Assembly: GCF_014692675.1 (NCBI RefSeq)
Contig: NZ_JABFCZ010000017.1
Coordinates: forward strand, 83,340-147,339
Direction of reading: 5' to 3'
Length of the DNA stretch: 64,000 nt
DNA from: Roseibium aggregatum
GTDB taxonomy: Bacteria > Pseudomonadota > Alphaproteobacteria > Rhizobiales > Stappiaceae
Positions 14,867 through 24,870 of the stretch are shown piece after piece. Under the pieces are notes generated by a model, which saw nothing but the letters and a program-made list of their open reading frames with translations, made no database searches and was not told where the DNA came from. Every line of letters starts with the position of its first letter. Positions within the stretch are counted from its first letter, which is position 1. The translations under genes were made by a program, and so were the position numbers.

Positions 14867-15781
14867 TCAGGTGCCTGGTGCCGGCCGTTTGAATTCGGTC
14901 ACCTCTCCCTGCAGGTGACCGGGCAAATCGAAGGAGTTGAACGTTGCTTCCATTCGCGAAATATCGGGCTTGATGCCGGTGAACAGTTCGAACGCCCGGA
15001 CAGCCTGGAAAACCGCCATTCCCGAGCCCGGCAGTGTCCGGCATCCGCGTGCTCGTGCATGGGCCAGGAGCTCGGTCTCGAGCGGGAAATAGACGATGTC
15101 TGCGACCCATAGGGCCGGATCGAGCAGATCTGCGGGAAACGGAGAACCCGGGGTCTTGGCCATCCCGACAGGCGTGGCGTTCACCAGGCCGTCGAGGCCG
15201 CGCATGGCCTCCGCATCGATCCGTTCGATCGGTCGCGCAATGATGTCCGGCCGGTTCGCGCAAACCTGCTCCGCCAATCTTTCCGACCGGTCAGCTTCGG
15301 CGTCGAAAATGCGCAGTTCCCGGACGCCGCAATCCGCAAGGGCATGGGCTACGGCGGCGCCCGCGCCGCCGGCGCCGATCAGGACCACACGCTCCCGCGC
15401 GGTGCCGTCCATGTTGCGGCGAAAGCTTTCGGCAAAACCCCAAAGGTCGGTGTTGTGGCCGTACCGGCGTCCGTTGCGGAAGACGACCGTATTGACGGAT
15501 CCGATGGCGGCCGCATTCGGCGACAGCTCGTCAAGCATCGGAACGATGTCAATCTTGAAGGGATAGGTGACATTGAGACCGTTGAACCCGGTCATCTCTG
15601 CGGCGCGGACAATGTCGCTCAGGTCCGGCGAGGACCCGCCGAAGGCGTCGAGATCGATGATTTGATAGATGGCGCGCATGCCGAGCGCTTCGGCCTCGGC
15701 CATATGCATTTCGGGTGTCCTGGAGCGCGCAATGCCGCGCCCGACCAGCCCTGCCAACAACGTTCCGCCCGCGCCGCTCAC
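14867..15781 (-). CDS. Shikimate/quinate dehydrogenase (AroE family)
   Basis: About 304 residues. The N-terminal substrate domain contains ARSRTPEMH and NVTYPFKIDIV with the catalytic lysine. The nucleotide domain has GAGGAGAAVAHALADCG and a later NATPVGMAK. A GTG start at 15781 sits 6-7 bases after GGGAGGAG; the in-frame codon further upstream would place this ribosome site inside the gene. As first gene of a catabolic operon with dehydroshikimate dehydratase, it should oxidise quinate or shikimate rather than supply aromatic biosynthesis. Confidence 0.88.
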   Translation of the reverse strand: MSGAGGTLLAGLVGRGIARSRTPEMHMAEAEALGMRAIYQIIDLDAFGGSSPDLSDIVRAAEMTGFNGLNVTYPFKIDIVPMLDELSPNAAAIGSVNTVVFRNGRRYGHNTDLWGFAESFRRNMDGTARERVVLIGAGGAGAAVAHALADCGVRELRIFDAEADRSERLAEQVCANRPDIIARPIERIDAEAMRGLDGLVNATPVGMAKTPGSPFPADLLDPALWVADIVYFPLETELLAHARARGCRTLPGSGMAVFQAVRAFELFTGIKPDISRMEATFNSFDLPGHLQGEVTEFKRPAPGT

Positions 15782-15823
15782 GCGTCGCTCCTCCCGCAAT
15801 TTTTATTCATTGAGCGCAAAATG

Positions 15824-15865
15824 AACCAACTGGTTAATTGAGTCAATCACTTTGTACTAGATAGT
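15824..15865. promoter_or_regulatory. Candidate operators between the quinate operon and its TetR regulator
   Basis: Two short dyads lie in the 130-bp divergent promoter region: AACCA-AC-TGGTT (15824-15835) and ACTA-GA-TAGT (15856-15865), in a locally AT-rich stretch. Position between a TetR gene and the operon it probably controls suggests operator function. This is inferred only from position and symmetry. Confidence 0.45.
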
Positions 15866-15910
15866 TAAATTGCTATGGTGTCCGCCCCGCCTCTGGGGTA
15901 GAAAGAAGCC

Positions 15911-16582
15911 ATGGCTATGGATGATTCTTTGACGTCAGAAACCGGTACGAACCGCGCCCGCTGGAAGCAGGACCCGGAGGGGGTCCGGGCCGATATTCTC
16001 GCCGTCGCTCTGGAGGAGTTTTCGCGCAACGGCCTGTCCGGCGCGCGCATGGATGACATCGCCGCCAAGACGCGGACGTCGAAGCGGATGATCTATTACT
16101 ATTTCGGCGACAAGGAGGGCCTTTACCGCAAGGCGCTCGAGGCGGCTTACAAAAAGGTGCGTAAAGGCGAGGAGGAGCTCGACCTGGAACACCTTCCACC
16201 GAAGGCGGCGCTGGAACGGCTCGTGGGATTCACCTTCGACCATCACCGGAAAAATCCGGATTTCATTCGTCTCGTGATGATTGAAAACATCCACCACGGC
16301 CGCTTTCTGGAACAGTCCGACGCGATCAAAAAGCTCAATGAGGCCGCGATCTCACAGATCCGGAACATTTATGACAAGGGCGTCCGGGACGGTGTCTTTC
16401 GCGCCGGCCTCACCCCGTTGCGCATCCACTGGCTGATCTCTGCCATCAGCTTCTTCAACGTGTCGAACGCGAGGACCTTCTCCCTGCTGTTCGGCAACGA
16501 TCTGCAGACAGAGGCCGGTCAGGCCTGCCTGTCGGCGGATGCCTGCCAGACCGTCCTCAAGTTCGTCTCGAAGGAAGGCTGA
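15911..16582 (+). CDS. TetR/AcrR-family transcriptional regulator
   Basis: 223 residues. The N-terminal helix-turn-helix comprises ILAVALEEFSRNGLSGARMD, then DIAAKTRTSKRMIYYYFGDKE. The C-terminal ligand domain (from about residue 90) resembles the TetR_C type found in alphaproteobacterial aromatic-acid regulators. It is divergent from the dehydrogenase-TRAP operon, and the shared 130-bp region contains dyads, so it is probably its local repressor, released by a pathway compound. Confidence 0.9.
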   Translation: MAMDDSLTSETGTNRARWKQDPEGVRADILAVALEEFSRNGLSGARMDDIAAKTRTSKRMIYYYFGDKEGLYRKALEAAYKKVRKGEEELDLEHLPPKAALERLVGFTFDHHRKNPDFIRLVMIENIHHGRFLEQSDAIKKLNEAAISQIRNIYDKGVRDGVFRAGLTPLRIHWLISAISFFNVSNARTFSLLFGNDLQTEAGQACLSADACQTVLKFVSKEG

Positions 16583-16803
16583 TCGCATATCTCGAATCAA
16601 GCCTGTTCTGCTCCGGTTAAATCTTGACATTTTAACTCAGGTATTTTTAGAAAACTGTTAGAGCCCACAGGCTCGATCTCCAATCTTCCGTGCGAGCAAG
16701 CCGATTGCCAGCCAGCACTTCATCGCCCGCGTGCGGACGCTTGCCTTCCGTCGGGAAGGTTCCGTCCGAGTATCGCCGGCCACCAGATGAAGGCTTGCCC
16801 GCA

Positions 16804-17241
16804 ATGCGACACCTTTTGAAATCCTGCGCTCTCACGATGTTTCTGCTTCTGATGTCCTGCCTGACGGCTGAGGCCCAGGACGGCAGGCCTGCCGACCGCT
16901 TCGACCTGCAACTGAACCGGTTGAGCCCGTCCGGCCAGGGCTGTCTGATGACCTTCGTGGTGCGCAATGGCTTGCCCGCGCGTCTCGAAAAGTCCGCCTT
17001 CGAGATGGTGATCTTCAACGGGGAGGGGTTGGTGGAACGCATGACCGTGTTCGATTTCGGTGCGCTTCCGGCTGGCAAGACAGTCGTCCGCCAGTTCGAA
17101 ATGCAGAACATGGCCTGTGAAGGGATCGGCCGGATCCTCGTCAACGGCGCGAAGGCCTGCACGGGCGAGGGGATTGCGCCGGATACCTGCATTGATGCCC
17201 TGACGGCGGAAAGCAGGGCCGAAGTCCCGTTCGGCAGCTGA
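16804..17241 (+). CDS. Secreted protein of unknown function
   Basis: 145 residues with a clear signal peptide (hydrophobic MFLLLMSCLTAEA, cleavage likely AEA-QDG). The mature part of about 120 residues has four cysteines, probably two disulfides, and a beta-rich pattern. I do not recognise a family with certainty; Tat/Sec-exported alphaproteobacterial proteins of this size and style exist without known role. An ATG at 16804 is chosen because it directly starts the signal peptide; the in-frame codons upstream encode a non-signal leader. Confidence 0.75.
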   Translation: MRHLLKSCALTMFLLLMSCLTAEAQDGRPADRFDLQLNRLSPSGQGCLMTFVVRNGLPARLEKSAFEMVIFNGEGLVERMTVFDFGALPAGKTVVRQFEMQNMACEGIGRILVNGAKACTGEGIAPDTCIDALTAESRAEVPFGS

Positions 17242-17353
17242 CGCGAACCGACATCCGGTGACCTGCAAGTCTCTTTCGAAAAAGGTCTTTTCCCGCCTGA
17301 TACCTATCCCTTTGTAAACGGATCGATTCTAATATCCTTTCACGGAGAGGCGG

Positions 17354-18766
17354 ATGGCTGACAGGCTCCGCGGAACACTTTCTTGCAAGGGGTGGGACTT
17401 GACGAAACCGGCAGCCAGGATGTCCTCGGAGACCGTCTTCCCGACGATGGCCGCGGTCGTGGCCGGATACGTCATGGTGATCGGCAATCTGGCCGGTTTC
17501 AAGCTGCCGCCCGTCATCTGGGTTCTGATCTTCGCCGTCTATTTCGCCTCCAGCTTTCGGTTCCTGAAGCGCGGCGGGCTGATCGTCATTGCGATCGCCG
17601 TCGCCCTCTACGGCCTTGCCTGGGTCTACACCGGCGAAGCCGGCCTGAAAGGCCTGTCGAGCGCGGGCTTCCTGTTCATTTTCCTGATGGTCATGCAGCA
17701 TATGGCGGATCTTGCCGCCCGCTCGCCCAGGATCGCCGAGGCGGCCGAGCTGATCGTCTCCCGCCCGCCGGGCCAGCGCTATCTGTTCGTGACCTTCGGG
17801 ACCCACGTCTTCGCCCTGTTCCTTAACATCGGCGCGGTGATCCTGATCACGACCCTTTTGTCCTCCCGCCTGAAGGGGGCGGGAGAAAGCAGCCAGCGCT
17901 CCCTGGCGATCGCAAGCTCGCGCGGGTTCGCCTCCACGGCCCTGTGGTCGCCCGTCTCCTTATGTTCGCTGATCGTCTTCACCCATGTCACCGGCGTGAC
18001 CTACGCCGAGTTCGTGCCTTACGGCATCCTGTGCATGCTGTTTTTCCTGATGACCGGCTACTGGCTCGAACGGGGCCGCCGCTCCGCCGTGGTCAACACC
18101 GAAGGCCTGTCCCTTGACGACACGTTCAAGCTGCTCAGGGTCGTCGGGCTCGCCATGGTTCTGGTCGTCGGCGGTCTTCTGTGGGTGTCCGTGTTCGACG
18201 TCCGCCTGATCGAGGCGATGTTCAGTGTCGTCTTCATCCTCGGCGCGATCTGGACCGTCCTGTTCGTCCGGGCCGGCCACACCAATGTCCGCTCCCTGGT
18301 GAAGGACTATGCCCGGGCCACCTCGGGACTGGCAAACGAGACGGCGATAATTTCCGGCGCAACGGTGATCGGCGCCGCTGCATCGAGCCTTGTCGGCCAA
18401 TGGGTCGGCTTCCAGGGAGAACTTTCGGCGGTTACCGCCACATGGGTCGCCGCCGTCATTCCCGTGACCGTTTTCGCCGCCGGCCTTCTGGCGATCAATC
18501 CGGTGGTGACCGTGACGGTCCTGGCCAGTTCGCTCAATCCGGTCTGGCCGGATGCGGCGAAGATGATCCTGGTGCTGGCCATGTCCTGGGGCTGGTCGAT
18601 TTCCGGCGGAGGCACCCCCTTCACCGCCAATGTGGCCATCGCCGCGCAGAAGTTTGGCCAGACCGGGTTCACGGTCGCCATGAAATGGAACGGCATGTTC
18701 CTGGCGCTGATGCTTTCCATCGCCACGCTTGCCGCCGCGGCCGGTATGGTCTGGCTCGCCGGCTGA
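17354..18766 (+). CDS. Polytopic membrane protein, probable transporter of unknown substrate
   Basis: 470 residues with 11-13 hydrophobic segments and no soluble domain. Two similar halves each carry polar-glycine stretches (around SSRGFASTALWSPVSL and GWSISGGGTPFTANVAI), the pattern of ion-transporter-superfamily permeases with two re-entrant regions. The start has GGAGAGGCGG before the ATG. It ends 15 bases from the stop of the convergent cbbR. Nothing shows its substrate; an anion or C4-acid type carrier is a guess from fold style. Confidence 0.7.
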   Translation: MADRLRGTLSCKGWDLTKPAARMSSETVFPTMAAVVAGYVMVIGNLAGFKLPPVIWVLIFAVYFASSFRFLKRGGLIVIAIAVALYGLAWVYTGEAGLKGLSSAGFLFIFLMVMQHMADLAARSPRIAEAAELIVSRPPGQRYLFVTFGTHVFALFLNIGAVILITTLLSSRLKGAGESSQRSLAIASSRGFASTALWSPVSLCSLIVFTHVTGVTYAEFVPYGILCMLFFLMTGYWLERGRRSAVVNTEGLSLDDTFKLLRVVGLAMVLVVGGLLWVSVFDVRLIEAMFSVVFILGAIWTVLFVRAGHTNVRSLVKDYARATSGLANETAIISGATVIGAAASSLVGQWVGFQGELSAVTATWVAAVIPVTVFAAGLLAINPVVTVTVLASSLNPVWPDAAKMILVLAMSWGWSISGGGTPFTANVAIAAQKFGQTGFTVAMKWNGMFLALMLSIATLAAAAGMVWLAG

Positions 18767-18780
18767 CTGGTCGCCACAGC

Positions 18781-19728
18781 CTAGCTTTTCAGGATGTCCC
18801 GGATTTCTTCCAGATGCAGCAGGCGGCTGCTTTGCTCGCGGATCGCCGTCAGGATTCGCTCCGCAGCCCCGGTGGGTTTCTCGTCCGCCCGATGCAGCAC
18901 GAACCATTGCCGGACGATCGGAAGGTTCTTCGCGTGGATCAGCGCAAGCCTGCCGGATTTCAGTTCTTCCGCGGCTGTGTGGATCGAGATCAGTGCAATG
19001 CCCAGGCCTGCGATGGCTGCCTGCTTGATGGTCTCGTTGGAATCCATTTCCGTATAGGTGAACGGCCGTCCTTCGCCGAACTGGTCGAGAAAGCGCATGG
19101 ACAGGATTCGCGTGCCGGATCCCTGTTCGCGCATCAGGAAGTGCTCCGCGAGCACCTGGTCCGCGCTTGCCTCGCGAACCTTAGTCAGCGGGTGGTCGGG
19201 ACTGGCGATCAGCACATGGGGATGGTCGCCGATGCCGTAGGCCTCGACTCCCGGCTGCCGCGGCGGCCGGCCCATGATGGCCAGGTCGATCTGGCCTGTG
19301 TCGAGCGCCGATATGATGGAATCCCGGTTGCCGATCTGCAGCACGACCTCGATATCGGGAAACTGCTTCTTCAGGCTGGCGACAATCGACGGGGCGAAAT
19401 ACTTGCCCGTGCTGACCACGCCGAGAATGACCGTGCCGGCAAGGCCCCGCTTCAGGCTGTCGATGGTCTGGGCCGCCTTTCCGAGCGCCGCCGATGCCTT
19501 CCGATAGGCCGTCAGCAGGACGGCGCCTTCCGCCGTGGCTTCGAAGGTGCCGTGGCTGTTGCGGGTCAACATGGCGCAGCCGAAGGTCTCGTCCAGGGCC
19601 TTCAGTTGGCTGTGCACGGCCGGCGGCGTCAGCGCCAGCGACTCCGCGGCACTGCTTATGGACCCGTAATGGGCGACGGCCTCAAGAGCCCGCAACTGTT
19701 TGAAGGTAAGGGCGTTTAGTGGAGTCAT
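18781..19728 (-). CDS. cbbR: CbbR, LysR-type regulator of the CBB operon
   Basis: 315 residues. The N-terminal winged helix-turn-helix includes LNALTFKQLRALEAVAHYGS and LTPPAVHSQLKALDE. The C-terminal type-2 periplasmic-binding-like effector domain follows. It is divergent from cbbF with 100 bp between them, the standard position for CbbR. In the family it senses metabolites such as RuBP, PEP or NADPH and activates cbb transcription. Confidence 0.93.
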   Translation of the reverse strand: MTPLNALTFKQLRALEAVAHYGSISSAAESLALTPPAVHSQLKALDETFGCAMLTRNSHGTFEATAEGAVLLTAYRKASAALGKAAQTIDSLKRGLAGTVILGVVSTGKYFAPSIVASLKKQFPDIEVVLQIGNRDSIISALDTGQIDLAIMGRPPRQPGVEAYGIGDHPHVLIASPDHPLTKVREASADQVLAEHFLMREQGSGTRILSMRFLDQFGEGRPFTYTEMDSNETIKQAAIAGLGIALISIHTAAEELKSGRLALIHAKNLPIVRQWFVLHRADEKPTGAAERILTAIREQSSRLLHLEEIRDILKS

Positions 19729-19734
19729 TCAGAA

Positions 19735-19766
19735 AAATTTAATCCGAGTTTCGAAAGTTTAAATTT
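19735..19766. promoter_or_regulatory. Candidate CbbR operator
   Basis: In the cbbR-cbbF gap, AAATTTAA (19735-19742) and TTAAATTT (19759-19766) form an inverted repeat around a central TTTCGAAA palindrome (19749-19756). LysR regulators bind such nested dyads next to their own gene. Not experimentally supported here. Confidence 0.5.
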
Positions 19767-19828
19767 TCCTAACAACCGAAATCGTGAATATCAAGGCCTG
19801 TCACAAGAAAGGACGGGAGGCCTTGGCA

Positions 19829-20833
19829 ATGACAATGACCGGCAAAACGCCGCTGGAAGGTGCGCCGGAGCGATTTCAGGCTCCGATGAGCGCCCTGTGC
19901 AAGGTTGCTCGCGATCTCTCCAGAAAGATTGCGCTGGGCCCCTTGGCCGGCGAACTGGGCGCGGAGGTCGGCAGCAACCTCGGCGGCGATACCCAGAAGG
20001 CGCTCGACGTTCTGGCGGACGAGGCTTTCGTGGCTGCCCTGGCCGGGTCCGGTGTCCGCTGGTACGCCTCTGAAGAACGCGACGACGTTCTGGAAATCGA
20101 TAACGACGGCGCGCTTGCCCTGGCGATCGACCCGCTCGACGGCTCTTCCAACATCGATGTGAACGTCTCCATCGGCACGATCTTTTCCATCTACGAGGCG
20201 AAACCCGAGCCGGAAGCCTCCTTCCTGCGCCCGGCGATCGAACAGATCGTGGCGGGCTATTTCATCTACGGCCCGCAGACGGCGCTGATTGTCACCTTCG
20301 GTGAGGGCGTGCGCCACTATGTGCTCGACCCCGAAGACCGGGAATTCAAGCTGGTCAATCCGGCCCTGACCATCCCGTCGAAGTCCACCGAATTCGCCAT
20401 CAACGCGTCCAACTACCGGCATTGGTCCAAGCCGATCCGGGCCTATATCGACGACTGCCTGGCCGGCGATCAGGGTCCGCGGGCAAAGAATTTCAATATG
20501 CGCTGGGTCGCCTCCCTTGTAGCGGAGACCCATCGCATCATGAGCCGGGGCGGGATCTTTCTCTATCCCGCTGATGCCCGTCCCGGTTATGAACACGGCC
20601 GCCTGCGCATGGTCTACGAATGCGCACCGATCGCCATGCTGGTCGAACAGGCCGGCGGCAAGGCGACGACAGGCCCGGACCGGCTTCTGCCCCAGGCGGC
20701 GGAAACCCTTCACGGGCGCATCCCCCTGATCTTCGGGTCGGCCGACAAGGTCGACCGTGTGGCGGCCTATTACGACCTGCCCGATCAGGAAGTGTCCGCC
20801 CTCTTCGGTTCCCGCGGCCTGTTCCGCGGCTAA
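19829..20833 (+). CDS. cbbF: Class I fructose-1,6-bisphosphatase (CbbF)
   Basis: About 334 residues, hydrolysing FBP (and often SBP) to regenerate RuBP. Metal and phosphate residues lie in ASEERDDV and the signature [16 protein letters not shown] near residue 105; [19 protein letters not shown] is the C-terminal family block. The start at 19829 follows GGGAGG; the earlier in-frame codon at 19784 has no ribosome site. First gene of the operon, 11 bases before cbbP. Confidence 0.95.
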   Translation: MTMTGKTPLEGAPERFQAPMSALCKVARDLSRKIALGPLAGELGAEVGSNLGGDTQKALDVLADEAFVAALAGSGVRWYASEERDDVLEIDNDGALALAIDPLDGSSNIDVNVSIGTIFSIYEAKPEPEASFLRPAIEQIVAGYFIYGPQTALIVTFGEGVRHYVLDPEDREFKLVNPALTIPSKSTEFAINASNYRHWSKPIRAYIDDCLAGDQGPRAKNFNMRWVASLVAETHRIMSRGGIFLYPADARPGYEHGRLRMVYECAPIAMLVEQAGGKATTGPDRLLPQAAETLHGRIPLIFGSADKVDRVAAYYDLPDQEVSALFGSRGLFRG

Positions 20834-20844
20834 GGAAATTTTCA

Positions 20845-21717
20845 ATGTCCAAGAAACATCCGATCATTTCGGTCACGGGTTCGTCCGGGGCCGGCACCAC
20901 CACCGTCAAGGCGACCTTCGACCAGATCTTCCGCCGCGAGGGCATCAATGCCGTGTCCATCGAGGGCGACGCCTTTCACCGCTATGACCGCATGGCGATG
21001 AAGGCCGAACTGGACAAGCGCAAGGCCGCGGGCGACGCGACCTTCAGCCACTTTTCCTATGACGCAAACGTACTCGACAAGCTGGAAGAGGTGTTCCGCA
21101 GCTATTCGGAGACCGGCACCGGCGCGACCCGGCACTATGTCCATGATGATGCGGAAGCCGAAAAATGGGGCGTCGCACCGGGCAACTTCACCGAGTGGGC
21201 GCCGCTGGAAGAAGGGTCCGATCTTCTCTTTTATGAAGGGCTGCATGGCGCCGTCGTCAATGACGAGGTCAACCTGGCCGCCCTGGCGGACCTGAAGATC
21301 GGCGTTGTTCCGGTGATCAATCTGGAGTGGATCCAGAAGATCCACCGGGACAAGGCGAGCCGCGGCTATACCACCGAGGCCGTCACCGACACGATCCTGC
21401 GCCGGATGCACGCCTATGTGCATTGCATCTGCCCGCAGTTCATCGAAACGGATGTCAATTTCCAGCGCGTGCCGGTGGTCGACACCTCCGACCCGTTCGT
21501 TGCCCGCTGGATTCCGACCGCCGATGAAAGCCTGGTGGTGATCCGCTTCAAGAACCCGCGCGGCATCGACTTCCCCTATCTGACTTCGATGATCCACGAC
21601 AGCTGGATGACGCGGGCGAATTCCATCGTCATCCCGGGCGGCAAGCTCGATCTGGCCATGCAGCTCATTTTCACGCCGATGGTTATTCGGCTTGTCCATG
21701 AATCCAAGCGTGCGTGA
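20845..21717 (+). CDS. cbbP: Phosphoribulokinase (CbbP)
   Basis: 290 residues, ATP-dependent formation of RuBP from Ru5P. The P-loop is [25 protein letters not shown] and [10 protein letters not shown] give the catalytic Asp and Walker B-like residues. Length matches the short proteobacterial PRK, which lacks the plant-type regulatory insertion. It is separated from cbbF by 11 bases and followed 10 bases later by cbbT. Confidence 0.96.
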   Translation: MSKKHPIISVTGSSGAGTTTVKATFDQIFRREGINAVSIEGDAFHRYDRMAMKAELDKRKAAGDATFSHFSYDANVLDKLEEVFRSYSETGTGATRHYVHDDAEAEKWGVAPGNFTEWAPLEEGSDLLFYEGLHGAVVNDEVNLAALADLKIGVVPVINLEWIQKIHRDKASRGYTTEAVTDTILRRMHAYVHCICPQFIETDVNFQRVPVVDTSDPFVARWIPTADESLVVIRFKNPRGIDFPYLTSMIHDSWMTRANSIVIPGGKLDLAMQLIFTPMVIRLVHESKRA

Positions 21718-21727
21718 GGAAAACCCG

Positions 21728-23716
21728 ATGAACCAGCAAACCAAGATCACAGCGTCTGAAGACCTGATGGCCAATGCCGTGCGCGCGCTCGCCATGGACG
21801 CGGTCCAGGCAGCCAACTCCGGCCATCCCGGCGCGCCCATGGGCCTCGCCGATGTCGCCACCGTCCTGTTCAACCGCTTCATGAGCATCGATCCGTCGGA
21901 TCACACCTGGCCCGACCGCGACCGCTTCGTGCTTTCCGCCGGCCACGGGTCGATGCTGCTTTATGCGATCAACCACCTGCTCGGCTATGACGACATGGAC
22001 ATCGAGCAGATCAGGAACTTCCGCCAGCTTGGGTCGCGCACCGCCGGGCATCCCGAATACGGTCACGCCAAGGGCATCGAGACCACCACCGGACCGCTCG
22101 GCCAGGGCATTTCCACTGCCGTCGGCATGGCGCTGGCGGAGCGCATGCACAACGCCCGCTTCGGCACCGATCTCGTCGATCACTACACCTATGTGATCGC
22201 CGGCGACGGCTGCCTGATGGAAGGCATCAGCCACGAGGCCATCGACTTTGCGGGCCATCTCGGCCTCGGCCGGCTGATCGTCTTCTGGGACGACAATCAG
22301 ATCACCATCGACGGCAAGACCGATCTCTCCACCTCTACCGACCAGAAGAAGCGGTTCGAAGCCGCCGGCTGGCATGTGCTCTCCGTCGACGGTCATGACA
22401 AGGACGCCATCGCCGGGGCCATCGAAGCCGCCCGGGCCGATGCCCGGCCGTCCATGATCGCCTGCCGGACCGTGATCGGCTTCGGCGCGCCCAACAAGCA
22501 GGGCACATCGGCAACCCACGGCTCTCCGCTCGGGGCCGATGAAGTGGCCGCGGCCCGGGAAACCCTGCACTGGCCCCATCAGCCTTTCGTGATCCCGGAC
22601 GAAGTCTATGCCGCATGGCGCGACATTGCCGTGCGTGGCGCGACGGCGCGGGCGAAGTGGATCGCCCGTCTGGAAACCTCCGGGAAGGCCGAGGCATTCG
22701 AGGCGTCGCTCGACCTGCCGGACGGGAAAACCCTGGGTGCCGCAATGACGGCCTACAAGGACAAATTGCTCACTGAGGCGCCGAAGGTCGCGACCCGCAA
22801 GGCCTCCGAAATGGCGCTGGAAGTGATCAACGCCACCCTGCCGAACACCATCGGCGGCTCCGCCGACCTGACCGGCTCCAACAACACCCGCACCAGGGAC
22901 ATGGTGCCGGTGAGCCGGGCGAACTACGGCGGCGACTACATCCACTACGGCATTCGCGAGCACGGCATGGCCGCGGTGATGAACGGCATTTCGCTCCACG
23001 GCGGCTTCGTGCCCTATGGCGGCACCTTCCTGGTCTTTGCCGACTACTGCCGCCCGGCGATCCGCCTGTCGGCGCTGATGGAACAGCCGGTCACCTATGT
23101 CATGACCCATGATTCCATCGGTCTCGGCGAAGACGGTCCGACCCATCAGCCGGTCGAAACGCTGGCGGGCCTGCGCTCCATGCCGAACCTGAACGTCATC
23201 CGTCCGGCCGATGCGCTGGAGACGGCGGAAGCCTGGGAAATCGCGGTCGCCTCCGAGGCGACGCCGACCATGCTCTGCCTGTCGCGACAGAACCTGCCGA
23301 TGGTGCGCAAGGAACGGTCTTCTGAAAACCTGACCGCCCGCGGCGCCTATCTGCTGCGCGACCCGGACCGGCGCGACGTCACCCTGATTGCCACCGGCTC
23401 GGAAGTCTCGCTGGCGCTGGACGCCGCCGACCGGCTTGCCGAGGACGGCATCCAGGCAGCCGTTGTCTCGGCCCCCTCATTCGAACTCTTCGCGAAACAG
23501 CCGGCCGCCTACCGAGAAAAGGTTCTGGGCGCCGCCCCGCGTGTCGGTGTGGAAGCGGCCGTCGCCGATGGCTGGCACCGCTGGCTCGGCAGCTGGAGCG
23601 CCTTCGTCGGCATGGACGGCTTCGGCGCATCGGCTCCGGCGGAGGAACTTTACGAGCACTTCGGCATCACTCCATCCGCGGTCGTGACGGCTGCGAAATC
23701 ACTGCTATCCGCTTGA
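21728..23716 (+). CDS. cbbT: Transketolase (CbbT)
   Basis: 662 residues. ThDP-binding motif [13 protein letters not shown] near residue 155 and [11 protein letters not shown] opening the Pyr domain. [15 protein letters not shown] is the N-terminal family signature. It shuttles two-carbon units in the regenerative phase of the cycle. An ATG at 21728 is preceded by TGAGGA; the ORF has an earlier in-frame ATG overlapping cbbP that I do not use. Confidence 0.95.
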   Translation: MNQQTKITASEDLMANAVRALAMDAVQAANSGHPGAPMGLADVATVLFNRFMSIDPSDHTWPDRDRFVLSAGHGSMLLYAINHLLGYDDMDIEQIRNFRQLGSRTAGHPEYGHAKGIETTTGPLGQGISTAVGMALAERMHNARFGTDLVDHYTYVIAGDGCLMEGISHEAIDFAGHLGLGRLIVFWDDNQITIDGKTDLSTSTDQKKRFEAAGWHVLSVDGHDKDAIAGAIEAARADARPSMIACRTVIGFGAPNKQGTSATHGSPLGADEVAAARETLHWPHQPFVIPDEVYAAWRDIAVRGATARAKWIARLETSGKAEAFEASLDLPDGKTLGAAMTAYKDKLLTEAPKVATRKASEMALEVINATLPNTIGGSADLTGSNNTRTRDMVPVSRANYGGDYIHYGIREHGMAAVMNGISLHGGFVPYGGTFLVFADYCRPAIRLSALMEQPVTYVMTHDSIGLGEDGPTHQPVETLAGLRSMPNLNVIRPADALETAEAWEIAVASEATPTMLCLSRQNLPMVRKERSSENLTARGAYLLRDPDRRDVTLIATGSEVSLALDAADRLAEDGIQAAVVSAPSFELFAKQPAAYREKVLGAAPRVGVEAAVADGWHRWLGSWSAFVGMDGFGASAPAEELYEHFGITPSAVVTAAKSLLSA

Positions 23717-23732
23717 CCGGGAGGACTTGAAA

Positions 23733-24812
23733 ATGGCGCTTATCACGCTTCGGCAATTGCTGGACCACGCCGCTGAGAACGACTACGGCGTTCCGGCCTT
23801 CAACATCAACAACATGGAACAGGGTCTCGCCATCCTGCGCGCGGCCAAGGCCTGCGACGCCCCGGTGATCCTGCAGGCGAGCCGCGGTGCGCGCTCCTAC
23901 GCCGGCGACATCATGCTGCGCCATATGGTCGAGGCGCTTGCCGAGATGAACCCGGACATCCCGATCGTCATGCATCAGGACCACGGCAACAACGAAGCCA
24001 CCTGCCTGTCGGCGATCCGCTACGGCTTTACCAGCGTGATGATGGACGGCTCGCTGGAGGAGGACATGAAGACGCCCGCCTCCTACGACTACAACGTCGC
24101 CATTACCAAGCGTGTGACCCAGGCCGCTCATGCCGTCGGTGCCAGTGTCGAGGGCGAACTCGGTGTTCTGGGGTCGCTTGAAACCGGCGAAGCCGGCGAG
24201 GAAGACGGCTCCGGCGCAGTAGGCAAGCTCTCCCACGACCAGCTGCTCACCGATCCGGACCAGGCCGTCGACTTCGTGCTGGCGACCCGGTGCGATGCGC
24301 TGGCGATCGCCTGCGGCACGTCCCACGGCGCCTACAAGTTTTCCCGCAAGCCGGACGGCGAGATCCTGTCGATGAAGACCATCGAGGCGATCCACCAGAA
24401 GCTTCCGTCCACCCACCTGGTGATGCACGGCTCCTCGTCGGTGCCGCAGTACCTGCAGGACCTGATCAATTCCAACGGCGGCGACATGCCCCAGACCTAC
24501 GGCGTGCCGGTCGAGGAGATCGAGCGCGGCATCAAGATGGGTGTGCGCAAGGTCAACATCGACACCGACTGCCGCATGGCCATGACCGGCCAGTTCCGCA
24601 AGGTGGCCGAGGAGAAGAAGGCCGAATTCGATCCGCGCAAATTCCTCATCCCGGCGATGGATGAACTGGAAGCCCTGTGCGCCGATCGTTTCGAGCGCTT
24701 CGGCACCGCCGGCAACGCCGGAAAGATCAAGCCGCTTTCCCTGGACGAGATGGCCAGGCGCTATGCCAGCGGCGCTCTCGATCCGCAGATCGCAACTTCC
24801 CGGGCCGCCTGA
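23733..24812 (+). CDS. cbbA: Class II fructose-1,6-bisphosphate aldolase (CbbA)
   Basis: 359 residues, zinc-dependent aldolase condensing DHAP with GAP or E4P. Zinc ligands and active-site residues are seen in [20 protein letters not shown] and [11 protein letters not shown]. The ATG at 23733 follows GGGAGGA by 7 bases. The sequence is the CbbA subtype of class II used in CBB operons. Confidence 0.95.
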   Translation: MALITLRQLLDHAAENDYGVPAFNINNMEQGLAILRAAKACDAPVILQASRGARSYAGDIMLRHMVEALAEMNPDIPIVMHQDHGNNEATCLSAIRYGFTSVMMDGSLEEDMKTPASYDYNVAITKRVTQAAHAVGASVEGELGVLGSLETGEAGEEDGSGAVGKLSHDQLLTDPDQAVDFVLATRCDALAIACGTSHGAYKFSRKPDGEILSMKTIEAIHQKLPSTHLVMHGSSSVPQYLQDLINSNGGDMPQTYGVPVEEIERGIKMGVRKVNIDTDCRMAMTGQFRKVAEEKKAEFDPRKFLIPAMDELEALCADRFERFGTAGNAGKIKPLSLDEMARRYASGALDPQIATSRAA

Positions 24813-24870
24813 CCGTCGCAGGAACACGAGGCCTTTTTTCAAAAGCACGAACAACCACGGGAATAGAACC

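Noticed and set aside
18181..19719. 512-codon open frame on the plus strand
   Set aside because: It overlaps the membrane-protein gene in another frame and runs antisense through cbbR; composition is that of a shadow.
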